Positions 34,501-44,195 of a stretch of DNA of 64,000 nt are shown in pieces. The DNA is taken from assembly GCA_031763025.1 (NCBI GenBank), contig JASSKH010000020.1, forward strand, positions 11,607,547-11,671,546, read 5' to 3'. This DNA comes from Macrocystis pyrifera. Its lineage: Eukaryota > Sar > Phaeophyceae > Laminariales > Laminariaceae. The translations under genes were made by a program, and so were the position numbers. Every line of letters begins with the position of its first letter. Positions within the stretch are counted from its first letter, which is position 1. The notes beneath the pieces are model-generated. The model saw only the letters and a list, made by a program, of their open reading frames with translations, ran no database searches and was not told the DNA's origin.

Positions 34501-37500
34501 TTTAAAGCATGCATAGATTCCGGAGAGGCATACACAAACGCTAGCACGAAAACAACTGAACGTGGAGGAAATGTGAAACAAGGTGCTAAAGTTTCCATGT
34601 ACGGCTATGAGGGTCACGAAAATGGATACACGCTATATGCGTAATGATAGGAGTGTAGACCCAGGTACTTCTAGTGTCTACGTCGATGGTGGAAAAAGAA
34701 AAATCGTTTCCGATGATGAGGTTCCAGTACAGAGCCTGGAGAACGGACAGGCTTCTCAACGGAGACTACTGTGGGAAACACTACCCAATATCGTGCGTTA
34801 TATTCCATATTTGTCTTGCATATGGACGTCGTAAGCCGTATAATTCCTCATCGGGTCAAGCGCACACTTCTCGTTCGGTTCTGTGCTGTACTCTGCTGTG
34901 CTGCACAGTAGGACTACGGTACAGTATCACCTCCCTTATCATTTTCCTCGTTGCCATACGTGGACCCAGAATACGGCAAGAAACATATGTGTAGCTTTCT
35001 GAATGCCCATCCCCTCTCCCCTTCTCGTGTTCCGAATGTTTCACGCACTGGTTTCAATGGAGCGTGTGGTTAAGGGCCACAACCGCACATTCTGATTTTG
35101 TACGACGCATGCATATTGTGGGCAATCACCGTCTCCTGTACCATGCTCGTGTTTTTCCATCGCACTCTGGTTTCGACGAGCCATTGATTTGGTTGACAGT
35201 CCTCTAACAGTCCCCTGTGATCTGCCCACGTCCCAAGGGCTTCGTACTCGGGCTTAGCCGTGCATTTTATCGAAAGTAACCGTTCCCTGCCTCTTGCTCG
35301 TGCTTGGAAGGTTTCGTTCTCTGGGTTCGACGAGGTGTACGCGTTGTGGGCTTTGAGCAGCGCCTCCAAGGGGGGCCTGGAATGGTCAAGCGAGCAAATA
35401 GGGCAGGTGCGACCAACGAGGCCTTTACAATAGGACTTTATCCGAAGAGGGTACCAGAGCCATTGACGGCAGACTTTGCCATACCTGTATTTGATACTTC
35501 TTCCTTCGCCATGAGAATGAATATCGAAATGATTTTTTTCGGGTGTTCAAGAGGGGTATTTCCCTCAATGTCGAAAACCAACCTAGAATTTGTTATTACA
35601 TGTCCAGATGATAGGTATCCATCGCACCAAAATAGAATAGCAGCTTGGACGGCCTCGTGAGATACACGGTACAACAGCACTGACGTCATACCATGGGCGA
35701 CGCGCCTATGCCATAAATACCGCGATATTTTTGTATCTCGGATATCCCGAAACTGCCAATATTGATTTCGTTTCATGTTGTAGTGGTCAAGCCAGCAAAG
35801 TAGGTAAGGTAGACCAAACACCGCACTTATTTTTAACGATGTATCGAAGGGGGTGCCAGAGACGCGTGCGGCGACACGGAAGGCACGTTTCGGCTGAAAT
35901 ATTTCGTAGGTGTGTGTACGGAATAGACTATATTCGATACCCGGGGTGATTTTGGTGAACGCGTTGAACTTACGAACGTGTCGGGTGACGGCGTATGTGT
36001 AATTCACACGGAACCTTTCCCTAGTGGTCTGGAGGGTGTCGAGGCAGTCCTGAACCTTACCAAAGATTTCGGTAGAGTATTTACCGGGCAAGCCCCCCCG
36101 ACATCTTGTAGTACGTGCCCTACACAACCCTCCCTTCGAAAATATCTTTGACTGACGGAGCGTTTGCTCTCTGGGGCTACTCGGTGCCTCGTTTGTGTTG
36201 CACATCATTTTTCGTTAGCACCCAGGTTAGGGGATTGATATCGGGCTCCTCCTGCATATCTTTTCAAAAGTAGATCTTGGGATAAGCTTGGAAGAGGGGG
36301 GCCATACAAACTATTAATAGATGATACGCCTACTCTGGCACGCGCTCGGACCCATTCTAAGCCGCTCAACAAGGTGCGCTTGAGTCGAGATCTTTCTGAC
36401 GATGCATGCTGGGCTAGGGGTGCACGTACGTTTGCCTTCTGAGGCTCCCCGCTTAATAAGCTCTACGCGTGTAGCATATACACGACGCCCAGGCCCATTC
36501 TCCTTGAGCAAGTTAAAAGTGCAAAACCCGCCTAAACCTCCCATGGTCTACAGTAGACACATCGGTAAACAAGTGTTGGATCACAACCGATGTTTCAGTG
36601 ATAGTGGGAAATTCCTAAGTTGAATAGCCCCATCTGTCAAACGTATTTTACGGAAAAAATGCTACTCTTATTATCGTCGGACGCGTCTGATTGGTCGGGC
36701 CACTCAACGGAACGGAGTTGCACAATGTGTTTGCAAACCCCTTCGAGAATATCAGGATGTTCGTTCGATACTGGGATTTTTCGACAGTACGGGTATCCGC
36801 TTTGGTTGCTCGCCTGGAGTGGTCAAGTCCACGAAATAGATCAGGCGGAATATCTGGCGCTTCCTGTTGCATTTCTTTAACTCCCTCTTGCAACGTATGG
36901 CGTAAACAGCCGTTGGTCCTCTCGACTGTGACTTTGACATCCCGGACATCCCACATCTCCTTGAACAGGTCTTCTTCGCCTGCGGGTTGCTGGTGCTGCT
37001 CTTTGAGTTGGTAGCCGTGCCTTATCTCACGCCTTGGCTGGGTGTCAAGCTTTCGCAGAGGCTAGGCTCTGTGTTCGAGGTGCCCATCTACTTCTTGTTT
37101 CCTTTTCTATCACGCATGGGAGGTGGCGACCTCCCCGTCACCCTAACGGCCCTCGTCCTCCTCTTCACGTGCTACGTTTGCACCAACTCGGTGAGTGCTT
37201 GACGGTGTTATGCGTATGCTGTAGTTTTTGAACAAAGCTATTTCGTTCGGCGTTTGACGCTGGTGTTCTTGCTGCTGCAGCGATCAATGCTGGTGTTGTT
37301 TTCTTTCTGGTCTTCCTGTTCACGTGCTACGTTCGCACCAACCCGGCGTGTGCTTCACGGCGTTGGGAGTGATACTAGTGAAGGCATTTGTTGATGCAGA
37401 TGTTTGACGACGTTGCGGTTGCTGCTGTAGAAGGCAACGATCGAGGTATACGGGGTGCATCAGCGCTGATGTTGTTGCAGCTGAGGTAGTAGAATCTCTC

Positions 37501-38973
37501 CCCGTTCTACGCCAGCACAACCTCGGTGGGTGCAAGACGGTGCTGGGTTACATGTGCCGGTAAAAGGCATCTACCGATGTGGGTGTTTGACGATGTGGCA
37601 ATTGCTGCTTAAGGAAGCAGCGATCGATGTGCGGCGGGTGCTTGACGCTGGTGTTGTTGCTGTTGCAGTGTTACATTGTAGAACCTCTTTTCAAGCTACA
37701 TGTATGTGCACAAACTAGGCGAATGTTGGGTGTTTGCTGTAGGGATTTACGGCCGTTTTTTATATGGGTATCTACCGTTTTACCCCCTTTACTTCTCAGG
37801 GACGGGATAGTTGTTTGCCACGCCGCGCAGTTCTTCATGGGTGGACGAATGCTGCGTTGGGGGTGCATGTAACATTGTCTCAGGCTGATCTCTTGATTTA
37901 TTAGACCATATCCAAACCCTCGCTTGGAGAAGAACTAGATCCTAGATATTTACCGAACAACGAATAGGTCGAACTCCAGGTTACCTGGGGCCAGTTATAT
38001 TATTTTGAAATATTGTAAGATAAATTCGAAGAACAGAACAAGGTCACGGCCTACCTTATGTATTTGTCGAACATCTTAGTAATGTAGAATTCACAAAGAA
38101 AAAACGTTCAGCCATACATTGGGAACTCTCGAGTCGGGAACTCCGTCAGTCATAAATACTTCAACCAAGACGTCGATCGTATCAATATCGCAGCACGCTC
38201 GGCGCCGCATGGACTGTCTATACCGCTACAACGTCGGGCCACCCTACCCGGGGATGACTCCCCCGGGTGGCAATCTGCACCGCACCTAATTCCGTCCGGA
38301 GCCAGCGGGTCAACATGCTCAGGGTCCCCGAGGTAGCAGCAACTGTTTACACTGTTGCAACTGAAGAGACAAGATAAATTGACGCACGACAGCTTTTAGA
38401 AACTTGATGTGTGGTGGGGTTCATATTCAAACCTATCCATCCACCGGAGGAATAACCACATTAAAACTGAACACTACGCGCACTACCGCGTGTCTATGAA
38501 AGCCGCCATCCAACCTGAATGCCAACCAGCCATTCTACCATTTCCACCTTTCCTCCTTACCTCGCTGTCCTCCTACACCACAACACCTTTATACGTGCAC
38601 CCTCCTTGTCGACTACACGTCGTTCGCCTGATTTCCTTGTGCTTTCGTCTTCTTCGTATGGTCTATCCCTCCTCTCCGACCCTCGCTTTGTGTTGGATTT
38701 CGAGGGCAGTTCTTCGTGGGCACCGCGTTGGCTATCAACACCGCCACGGGGGCTGATCGACGGGGCGAGCTTAACGGCATCTCCTCGATGATCACCTCCT
38801 TGATGAGAGCAGCCTCTCCCATCGTGTCCGCATCCCTATTCGCCTACTCCATCAACAGCGGCCACGGTTTTCCCGTCAACCACCACCTCGCCTTCGCCTT
38901 CCTGGGCTCGATGAGACTCATCGCGGCGTGCATGGGGTGGAGCAGGATAACGGACAACGGCAACATGGAGTAA
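25393..38973 (+). CDS. MFS transporter, DHA1 / zinc-induced-facilitator-like, nine exons
   Basis: Exons 25393-25531, 26942-27125, 27419-27522, 28862-28967, 30469-30579, 31581-32160, 35311-35406, 36969-37190 and 38710-38973 join to 601 codons plus stop, with all splice phases matching and all introns GT-AG. The protein has two six-helix halves around a long loop (about residues 205-395). MFS motif A, GLVADRYGSR, is at residues 69-78. The antiporter motif C, GAVLGPGVGG, is at 148-157. DEVYALW (415-421) and GGL follow in the second half. Relatives (plant ZIF/ZIFL, fungal homologues) are proton-coupled exporters of small molecules in vacuolar or plasma membranes; substrate cannot be told here. 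The start at 25393 has a good context (GAGATGG); 25237 is an in-frame alternative. No exon carries a break, so the gene may be functional. Confidence 0.88.
26942..27125 (+). CDS. Transporter exon 2
   Basis: Residues 48-107. It carries YYAGLLSSGFMIGR (TM2), motif A (GLVADRYGSR) and TM3. Acceptor CCAG, donor GTGAGG. Confidence 0.92.
27419..27522 (+). CDS. Transporter exon 3
   Basis: Residues 109-142. FLLGLFNGMM and SEVCGTEHGTVGMG form TM4 and the following loop typical of this MFS group. Donor GTGAGA. Confidence 0.92.
27743..27830. mobile_element. MITE family 2, copy 3, in transporter intron 3
   Basis: TGTAGTCCCGTTTTGGGGAC and its complement at 27805-27830 (GTCCCTAAGTCAGGACTGCAG) form the ends. 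Non-coding. Confidence 0.6.
28068..28262 (+). other. Short coding-like frame in intron 3
   Basis: A 64-residue open frame (MELPSEQLDATCRPKTTIET...) with charged composition. It lies between exons 3 and 4 and is out of register with the transporter reading. Not recognised; probably chance or a remnant. Confidence 0.15.
28862..28967 (+). CDS. Transporter exon 4
   Basis: Residues 144-177. SAWSLGAVLGPGVGG (antiporter motif C, TM5), then MLAQPADNFPS. Acceptor TCGTAG, donor GTGATT; 106 bases restores the phase between exons 3 and 5. Confidence 0.92.
29591..29695. mobile_element. MITE family 1, copy 3, in transporter intron 4
   Basis: Best-preserved copy: inverted repeats TTACGGGGGTCCATAGTTAA with one mismatch over about 28 bases, TA at both flanks (29589-29590 and 29696-29697), 105 bases. 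Confidence 0.9.
30469..30579 (+). CDS. Transporter exon 5
   Basis: Residues 179-214. NPYLLSNVVG begins TM6, ending before the central loop. Donor GTGAGT. Confidence 0.92.
31273..31384. mobile_element. MITE family 1, copy 4, in transporter intron 5
   Basis: Diverged copy: left end ATACGGGGGACCAAAGTAAA, right end ATGACCCCTCGTAG, TA-flanked. Confidence 0.7.
31581..32160 (+). CDS. Transporter exon 6 (central loop)
   Basis: Residues 216-408. A long polar loop containing three imperfect peptide repeats (PSWIQPKTIPPTT, PSCMKPATKPAPT, PSWMQPETMPPTS at residues 284, 321 and 352), then the start of TM7 (IVALLFMEAVYS). Donor GTAAGC. Confidence 0.8.
32803..32907. mobile_element. MITE family 1, copy 5, in transporter intron 6
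   Basis: Left end TTCCGGGGGACCATAGTAAA, right end ACTATGGTCCTCCGTAG, TA-flanked (32801-32802 and 32908-32909). Its right end is also duplicated in the adjoining tandem repeat. Confidence 0.75.
32896..33261. repeat. 183-bp tandem duplication in intron 6
   Basis: Two copies starting at 32896 and 33079 (both begin GGTCCTCCGTAGTAGCTG), differing by few bases. The first copy begins inside the right end of a family 1 MITE. Confidence 0.9.
33262..33560. repeat. GTACT-rich simple sequence in intron 6
   Basis: Many irregular AGTACT and CGAGTA motifs (for example CAAGTACTGTGAGTACTCG). It continues the composition of the 183-bp unit; likely slippage-derived. Confidence 0.6.
33561..35310. other. Rest of transporter intron 6
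   Basis: Unique-looking sequence. A 219-codon open frame at 33573-34232 has no recognisable domain. I found no transporter exon between 32160 and 35311, and none is needed by the phases. Confidence 0.4.
35311..35406 (+). CDS. Transporter exon 7
   Basis: Residues 409-440: VSFSGFDEVYALW, then SKGGLEWSSEQIG. This matches the conserved segment between TM7 and TM8 in the family. The acceptor is GAAG, less common; donor GTGCGA. Confidence 0.9.
35438..36208 (-). CDS. Antisense 256-codon open frame in transporter intron 7, unrecognised
   Basis: It opens with ATG at 36208 and runs to a stop at 35438, entirely inside intron 7 and antisense to the host gene. The product is basic and aromatic-rich (NYTYAVTRHVRKFNAF, HYNMKRNQYWQFRDIR) without a clear signal peptide or membrane segment. 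Part of it overlaps a decayed duplication of the exon 7 junction (35782-35880 resembles 35389-35480), which argues that the frame is at least partly fortuitous. It could be a transposon remnant. No family recognised. Confidence 0.25.
   Translation of the reverse strand: MMCNTNEAPSSPREQTLRQSKIFSKGGLCRARTTRCRGGLPGKYSTEIFGKVQDCLDTLQTTRERFRVNYTYAVTRHVRKFNAFTKITPGIEYSLFRTHTYEIFQPKRAFRVAARVSGTPFDTSLKISAVFGLPYLLCWLDHYNMKRNQYWQFRDIRDTKISRYLWHRRVAHGMTSVLLYRVSHEAVQAAILFWCDGYLSSGHVITNSRLVFDIEGNTPLEHPKKIISIFILMAKEEVSNTGMAKSAVNGSGTLFG
35782..35880 (+). repeat. Decayed copy of the exon 7 end and start of intron 7
   Basis: TGGTCAAGCCAGCAAAGTAG here matches TGGTCAAGCGAGCAAATAGG at the exon 7 end (35389). 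Similarity continues into the intron (CGAAGGGGGTGCCAGAG versus CGAAGAGGGTACCAGAG). A weaker third copy begins near 36818. Confidence 0.6.
36969..37190 (+). CDS. Transporter exon 8
   Basis: Residues 441-514: TM8 (VFFACGLLVLLFELVAVPYL), then a loop with LGVKLSQRLG, TM9 and TM10. Donor GTGAGT. Confidence 0.88.
37305..37735 (+). repeat. Tandem decayed copies of the exon 8 end in intron 8
   Basis: The exon 8 end (CACGTGCTACGTTTGCACC then AACTCGGTGAGTGCTTGACG) recurs at about 37320, 37505 and 37690 with substitutions. Each copy keeps a version of the splice-donor region. Spacers carry TTGTTGCTG/TTGCAG-type motifs. Confidence 0.65.
37736..38709. other. Rest of transporter intron 8
   Basis: No gene or repeat is evident in it, apart from the pyrimidine-rich stretch before the exon 9 acceptor. 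Confidence 0.4.
38710..38973 (+). CDS. Transporter exon 9 (terminal)
   Basis: Residues 515-601 and TAA stop. FFVGTALAINTATGADRRG, ELNGISSMITS, RAASPIVSASLFAYS give TM11; HHLAFAFLGSMRLIAACMG gives TM12. Acceptor GCAG after a pyrimidine-rich stretch. Confidence 0.9.
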   Translation, partial: FFVGTALAINTATGADRRGELNGISSMITSLMRAASPIVSASLFAYSINSGHGFPVNHHLAFAFLGSMRLIAACMGWSRITDNGNME

Positions 38974-39390
38974 TCATCCATATCTTGCATGAAGAAGTGT
39001 GCCTTTCTCCTTGGTTCCGGGGTTCTGATTGCATGGGTGCGACATATTCTATGGTAGACGTTCAGCTGCATTTGTCGGTGGGCTCCGCCAATGAGAAGCT
39101 CTACGTATGTATGATCCAAACACGGGGGCTAGGGGATAGTGCACGCTTACCCTGATGAAACATGGCCATGGCCTCGGTGTGTTACGAATCACATGGCAAG
39201 GAACTATTTGCGTTGTGCGCTTGCCATAGTTGGGAAGCTCCAGGGGTTTCGAATAATTTAGCTCTCAAGTCTGCCCCTCTCGCAGGATGCGAAAGTCTGC
39301 AACGTAGAACATGGAGTAACTCGGCCTACGTATAGACGGTGTATTCGTTTCTGACTCGCTCCGTGAGGTGGCGCGCGGGATTGTTTTCCC

Positions 39391-39465
39391 TCCTGGATTC
39401 GATAAAACTGATCGCTGCGTGTATGGGGCAGAGAAAGATCACGCGGACAACACGAACATCTTTCA
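39391..39465 (+). repeat. Decayed partial copy of terminal exon 9
   Basis: CCTGGATTCGATAAAACTGA then TCGCTGCGTGTATGGGG matches the TM12-coding part of exon 9 (from about 38908), about 483 bases downstream of the original. Confidence 0.65.
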
Positions 39466-39742
39466 CAGATACACCGGAGCTCACATGTTTTAGGAGTGGA
39501 GGCGTTCTGTAAGAGGGCGTAGCGGGTTTCTGGTAGATCAGCTGCGAACAAGAGACAAACCTACCACCGGAAAACCTCCAAGGGGGGGGAAGCGATGAAA
39601 CTAGGGAAGTGATAGAAAGAAAACGGCAGAAAACTCTCGCCAGGTACTCGAGCTGGGGTTTCATTTTTAATTGTCATCGGAAGTGTGCGCGCTAGGAGTG
39701 GACGGTGAGCAGACACAGCATGTCTTTGTTCGCTGATTGCAG

Positions 39743-39787
39743 CTCGGACTGTGCGTTGCTATCCTGTTGGCTTTGCCGGGCTCAAAC
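39743..39787 (+). other. Exon-like hydrophobic segment downstream of the transporter
   Basis: Bounded by an acceptor-like TGATTGCAG and a donor-like GTAAGT, it encodes LGLCVAILLALPGSN, which resembles the last helix of MFS proteins. It may be an alternative or former terminal exon, linked to the exon 9 duplicate upstream. Confidence 0.3.
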
Positions 39788-39953
39788 GTAAGTCATGTTT
39801 TAGTAGAGCATATACCCTATTTTATGGCGGTAGTGTACACTACTACTTTTGTTCGAGATCGGTGCAACGTACGGTATAATCGGTCAACTTTCGACGCGTT
39901 GGAGTGCTGCTTGAGAGATTAACCGTTATGCGATAGCTGCTACGCTAAAACCT

Positions 39954-41000
39954 TCCGCGGTCACAGATATCTAATCGAGCCCGTGGACTGCTGATATACT
40001 TTCATCGTACCATGGACGTCTCCGTTCTCTTCTTTACATGAGTAATAGATCGGAGGCGTGCTAGTATAGGGGGGGTATGTTTCGGCCTTGAGACATTTTC
40101 ACCGGAAGGAGTCCCGAGTTTGGGAGCCACGCAGTTTTTTTTTATTCAATGCTATTTTTGCACTAATTGCGCGCGCTGAGATTGGGGTAGTACCACCTTT
40201 TGGACAAATCGTTTTTCAATAGTGGGACTTCGAAACTGATGAGCTACCCACCAGTTTGTTGTTATTTTGTTGTTGTGTTGTCTACCTACCGCTGGACAGC
40301 CACGGCATCGTGCTTCGGGGTTCGCCCTTTAGCTTTCCTCGAAGGGTGGGGTTATAGAGCGTCTCATGCGAGGAGCCTCTGCACGTATGAGATGCACCTC
40401 CATCGAAGAACGCATCCAAGTTCGCTAGAAACCCATACCGGTGTACGCTCAGTCCGTGCGATCGTATATCGGCGTCCGCGGTCACAGATATCTACTCGAA
40501 CCCGTGGACTGCCGATAGACCTTTATCGTACCATCAACGTCTCCGTTCTCTATTGTACATGGGTAATAGAACAGAGGCGTGCTAGTAGGGGGGGGGTATG
40601 TTCTGGCCTAAACACATTTCACCGAAAGGAGTCTTGGGTTTGGGAGCCACCCTGTATTTTTTTATTTAATGCTATTTTTGCAGTACTCACGCGTGCTGAG
40701 ATTGGGGTGGTAGATTTTCTTTGACCAAATCGTTTTTGATTGGTGGGGCTTCCAGACTGAGGAGCTACTCACCATTTTTTGTTGTTATTTTGTTTTGGTG
40801 GTAAATATACCTACCGCTGGCCAGCCACGGCATCATCCTTCAGAGTTTGGCCTTTGATTTATCTCGAAGGGTTGGGTCATAGAACTTCTCAAGCGAAAAG
40901 CCTCCGCTTGACTGACATGCACCCCTGTCGAAGAATGCATCCAAGTTTGCGACAAACCTATACCAGTATACGCTCAGCCTTTGCTATCGTATTTCGGTGT
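39954..41000. repeat. 521-bp tandem duplication
   Basis: Two diverged copies starting at TCCGCGGTCACAGATATCT (39954 and 40475). They share CCGTGGACTGC, GGCGTGCTAGTA, TGTTGTTATTTTGTT and CTACCGCTGG blocks. No conserved open frame. Confidence 0.8.
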
Positions 41001-44000
41001 TTAAGTTGCGATGTTTCGATGTGGGTTTGTTGAGTGAGGTACAGAGCTGGTCAAGCTGGGTGCTCCAAGAACATGATATTCTACAACTACCGTAGACTGG
41101 GTTGGGGGGATAGGGGCTGATCGTTTTCGCCCAAACATGTTTGACCGTCGGCTCTCTTCAAGGCCTCAGGGTCCGGGTGGGTGCGTCTGGACACGAATGG
41201 ATGACTCGGGGCTCTCAAATTGCTGAACTTCCCTATATATATTGGAGCAATCCCACTAGTTTAGAGTTTTCTGCTGTCCCATTTGCATGGCAGTACTTGC
41301 TTTTAGTCCCGTTCATGTTGTGAATTTTTGTTTGTGCTTTGCTTAGGCAGGCATTGGGATTGCGCTTCGGGTTTAGTGTGTGCATGTTGTTTTTAAAATA
41401 TATTTTCTTTTCCTGGGCGAAAGTATGGAGCTCCTAATGAAGGGAACCTGGGTCCAGCTATGAGTACCCCCCACCATGATGTCGCATGCACCAACGAGGA
41501 TGTTCAGTTCGTGCTTGTTTGTGACGGAAAAAGTAGGAAAAAGGTCGATTCTCGAATGGAAGTGGCAAGGGTTCACAATGGTGTTGGCTGTTGCAGTTCG
41601 GGCAGATCGAATTATTGCTCCTCTGATCGCGCAGGTACTTGTGACGGACGGCATCATTTGGCGGACCTGTGTCTAGATCGCACTGATCATGTTCACAGAT
41701 GTTCGCTTCGCCTGTCCGACGTGTTGTATTTTAGCATATCAGCGCGTGAAAGCCTTATCCGACGGTAGGGGTCGCACTGTTACGTTTTGAATGGTTTATT
41801 GAGCTCCTCATGCTTTAAGCTAGGAAAGAAAAGGCCCGACCCTCAACTTCGGATTGCTCGGCAGGCCAAGGAAGGTATGCCGAGCACAACCTTAGCAATT
41901 AGGTAGTCTGTTCGCAATCGTACCAGATATAGGGTAGCGTAAGGAATCTGATGATACCCGGGTACCTACCCGAGCATGGCCAACTCTATTCGGACTTGAT
42001 GTCTGGGTGCCCCACAGTATGTTCCGTGCTTTACATGCCCTTGACAGCCTTGATCGCACCGGGCGCATTCTAGGCATAGTTTTCGAGGCGTGGGGCCGGT
42101 CTAGGACTTCAACTATTCGGAGTCGTTTCGAATAGCCGTATCGTTCGTACTTTTTCCCAATTTCTAGGGGATAATAAGGGCGTCACTAAAATATTGTTGT
42201 GTATGTGTACGACAAATCAGGGTGGGCAAATAGTATGGATTTTTATAATCCTACGCAGCTATGGGCGCAGGAGTAGTTACGTATTGTTCACTTATGGAAG
42301 ATTTAGTTGCACGCTCTTGGTATTGGTCCAACGTTGGCGGATAACCATCTTGACGCAAGCACGGTAGCGTAAGGAATGTACTGCTGCTGTAGATGCATTT
42401 GAGTTTGAGGTACGGTCGCACGTAGTCCAGCGGGTATATTGCCAGCCGTACACACGCACGCAAGTGTATAATATTAATATACGTATATCCTACTATATGA
42501 AAGAAATAATATATCACACGTAGACATATCGTCAGACAGGAATCTGTAATACGATTTTGACAACAGTAGTTCCCCAGTCGATTGGGGTCCCTATTGCAGA
42601 GTAAAACAATAATGTTCTTGTCCATTCATCCGTCCGTCTGTATGTGTCTGCACTTTTGTCTGTTCGTCTGGGTCGCTTTTTGTATTTCTGAGCCGTGTCA
42701 AGCATGTCTATTGCCAAATTGGCCATTAGTTTCGTTTTGCGTCAAAGCGATTCCGAGCGGTTGACTCCCGGTACAACGTCGGGTATCGAAAGCTGGCCGA
42801 CAGACGATCTGCTTTTCGTTGGGCCTTATGACGCGTTCTACTCTAGAGGTAGCACATTTCTGCTAAACTGTTTTCCGGATGACGGGCCTCCTGAACCGAA
42901 AAAAAAATTGGAATGCCAATCTTGTTTCAAAAATGACGTAATTGTATGCTTGAGCCATGAGATTATTCATCGGGCTGCAATTTATATTTGCTGAAGTGAG
43001 TTTTCGGGTGAGATGTGGAGCTCCTCAAGTGAGGAGCGTCAGAAAATTTAGGGTGAACCTCTATAGTAGAACTTTTCTTATGTTGTTGGTTGACAATATG
43101 GCGAGATTTGTTTAGGTAGTTATTGTATTTCTGAGACCAGGTTCAGACCTCGGACAGATCATCGGTTTCCGCTTCATGTTCTAGATATTTCCTGACAGAC
43201 GTACTGTTGATATGAAGGATCTAGATCTGCTTGCCGGATGGGAGCTGTATATATAGCGTGCATGATCCTCGACATAGTTCCTGGATTGGGTATGTACTAT
43301 ACAGTTTTTCCTAGATTTTCTTAGGTTCTACGGGGAAAAACTCAGAACCTGCCTGACCTTCCTTCTGCTCACTCTTTACCGAACCCACGCCCAAATGCCC
43401 CTGGAAGTTTAAGAAAGCGTCCCCAAAAAAACGCAACCATCAAGAAATATGATTTCCGACCTCCAGCGAAATTATTTATCCCTTTAGCGTATAGAAACTA
43501 TTTCCTCTAAAAAATGTGTTTGTCTTTTTCTTGGTCGTCTTTTTTGTTAAGGTCATTTCACTGTCGTTGCAACATCCACACTCAAGCACGGCACGGCAAC
43601 ACCCTCGAGGCGGTGGCTCCGTACGTGTTGCTCGCCGCTTCCCGGAGTCTCGTGGTTCTACTCGGTAACTTCAAGGAGATATCGCACTCCGTTCGGTTCC
43701 CTTGCTCAAAGACTAGGGTCACTTTTCAAGACAAACGTTGGTGGTTCTGCCGATACGTTCGGCGAGAAATCGGATTGTCACTCGGGCCAAGGATATCCTT
43801 TCCTATTTCAAGGCAATACTGCTGTAGGAGAATTGGTATTGCCCTCGATGAAATGCATTTGAGCGCTGTTCCTAGTTTTCTTGTCGTACATGTTTGTGAA
43901 GTTGCAGATATTACAGTTGGTGAAAGTGACGAGAGAAACCAGTCGCTCTCACAGAGGCGGGGTTCGTCTCAAACTGAACGCCTGCGTGCTGGCTATCGGT

Positions 44001-44195
44001 ACCACTCGTGATCGTACTGTGGGGAGATGTGGAATATTCATCTTGGTTCGTAAAATGGCATTTGGCATCCTACAACATTTCTGCTTCGTGTTCAATTTTA
44101 AGGTCAAGGGTTTCATGGGGGTGGGGGCGTATGGTAGGCGGATGACATGGCCGAGGCCGAGATGTAGTTGACATGAATCCCAAAGAGTATTTTCT
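41001..44195. other. Long stretch without a supported gene
   Basis: Three coding-like patches are present: 41476-41676, 42695-42994 (GIESWPTDDLLFVGPYDAF) and 43514-44011 (LEAVAPYVLLAASRSLVVLL). None has a recognisable domain, consistent splice sites or a partner exon that I could join. They could be isolated exons or remnants. GATC-rich sequence near 43140-43270 resembles 30860-31070. Confidence 0.3.
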
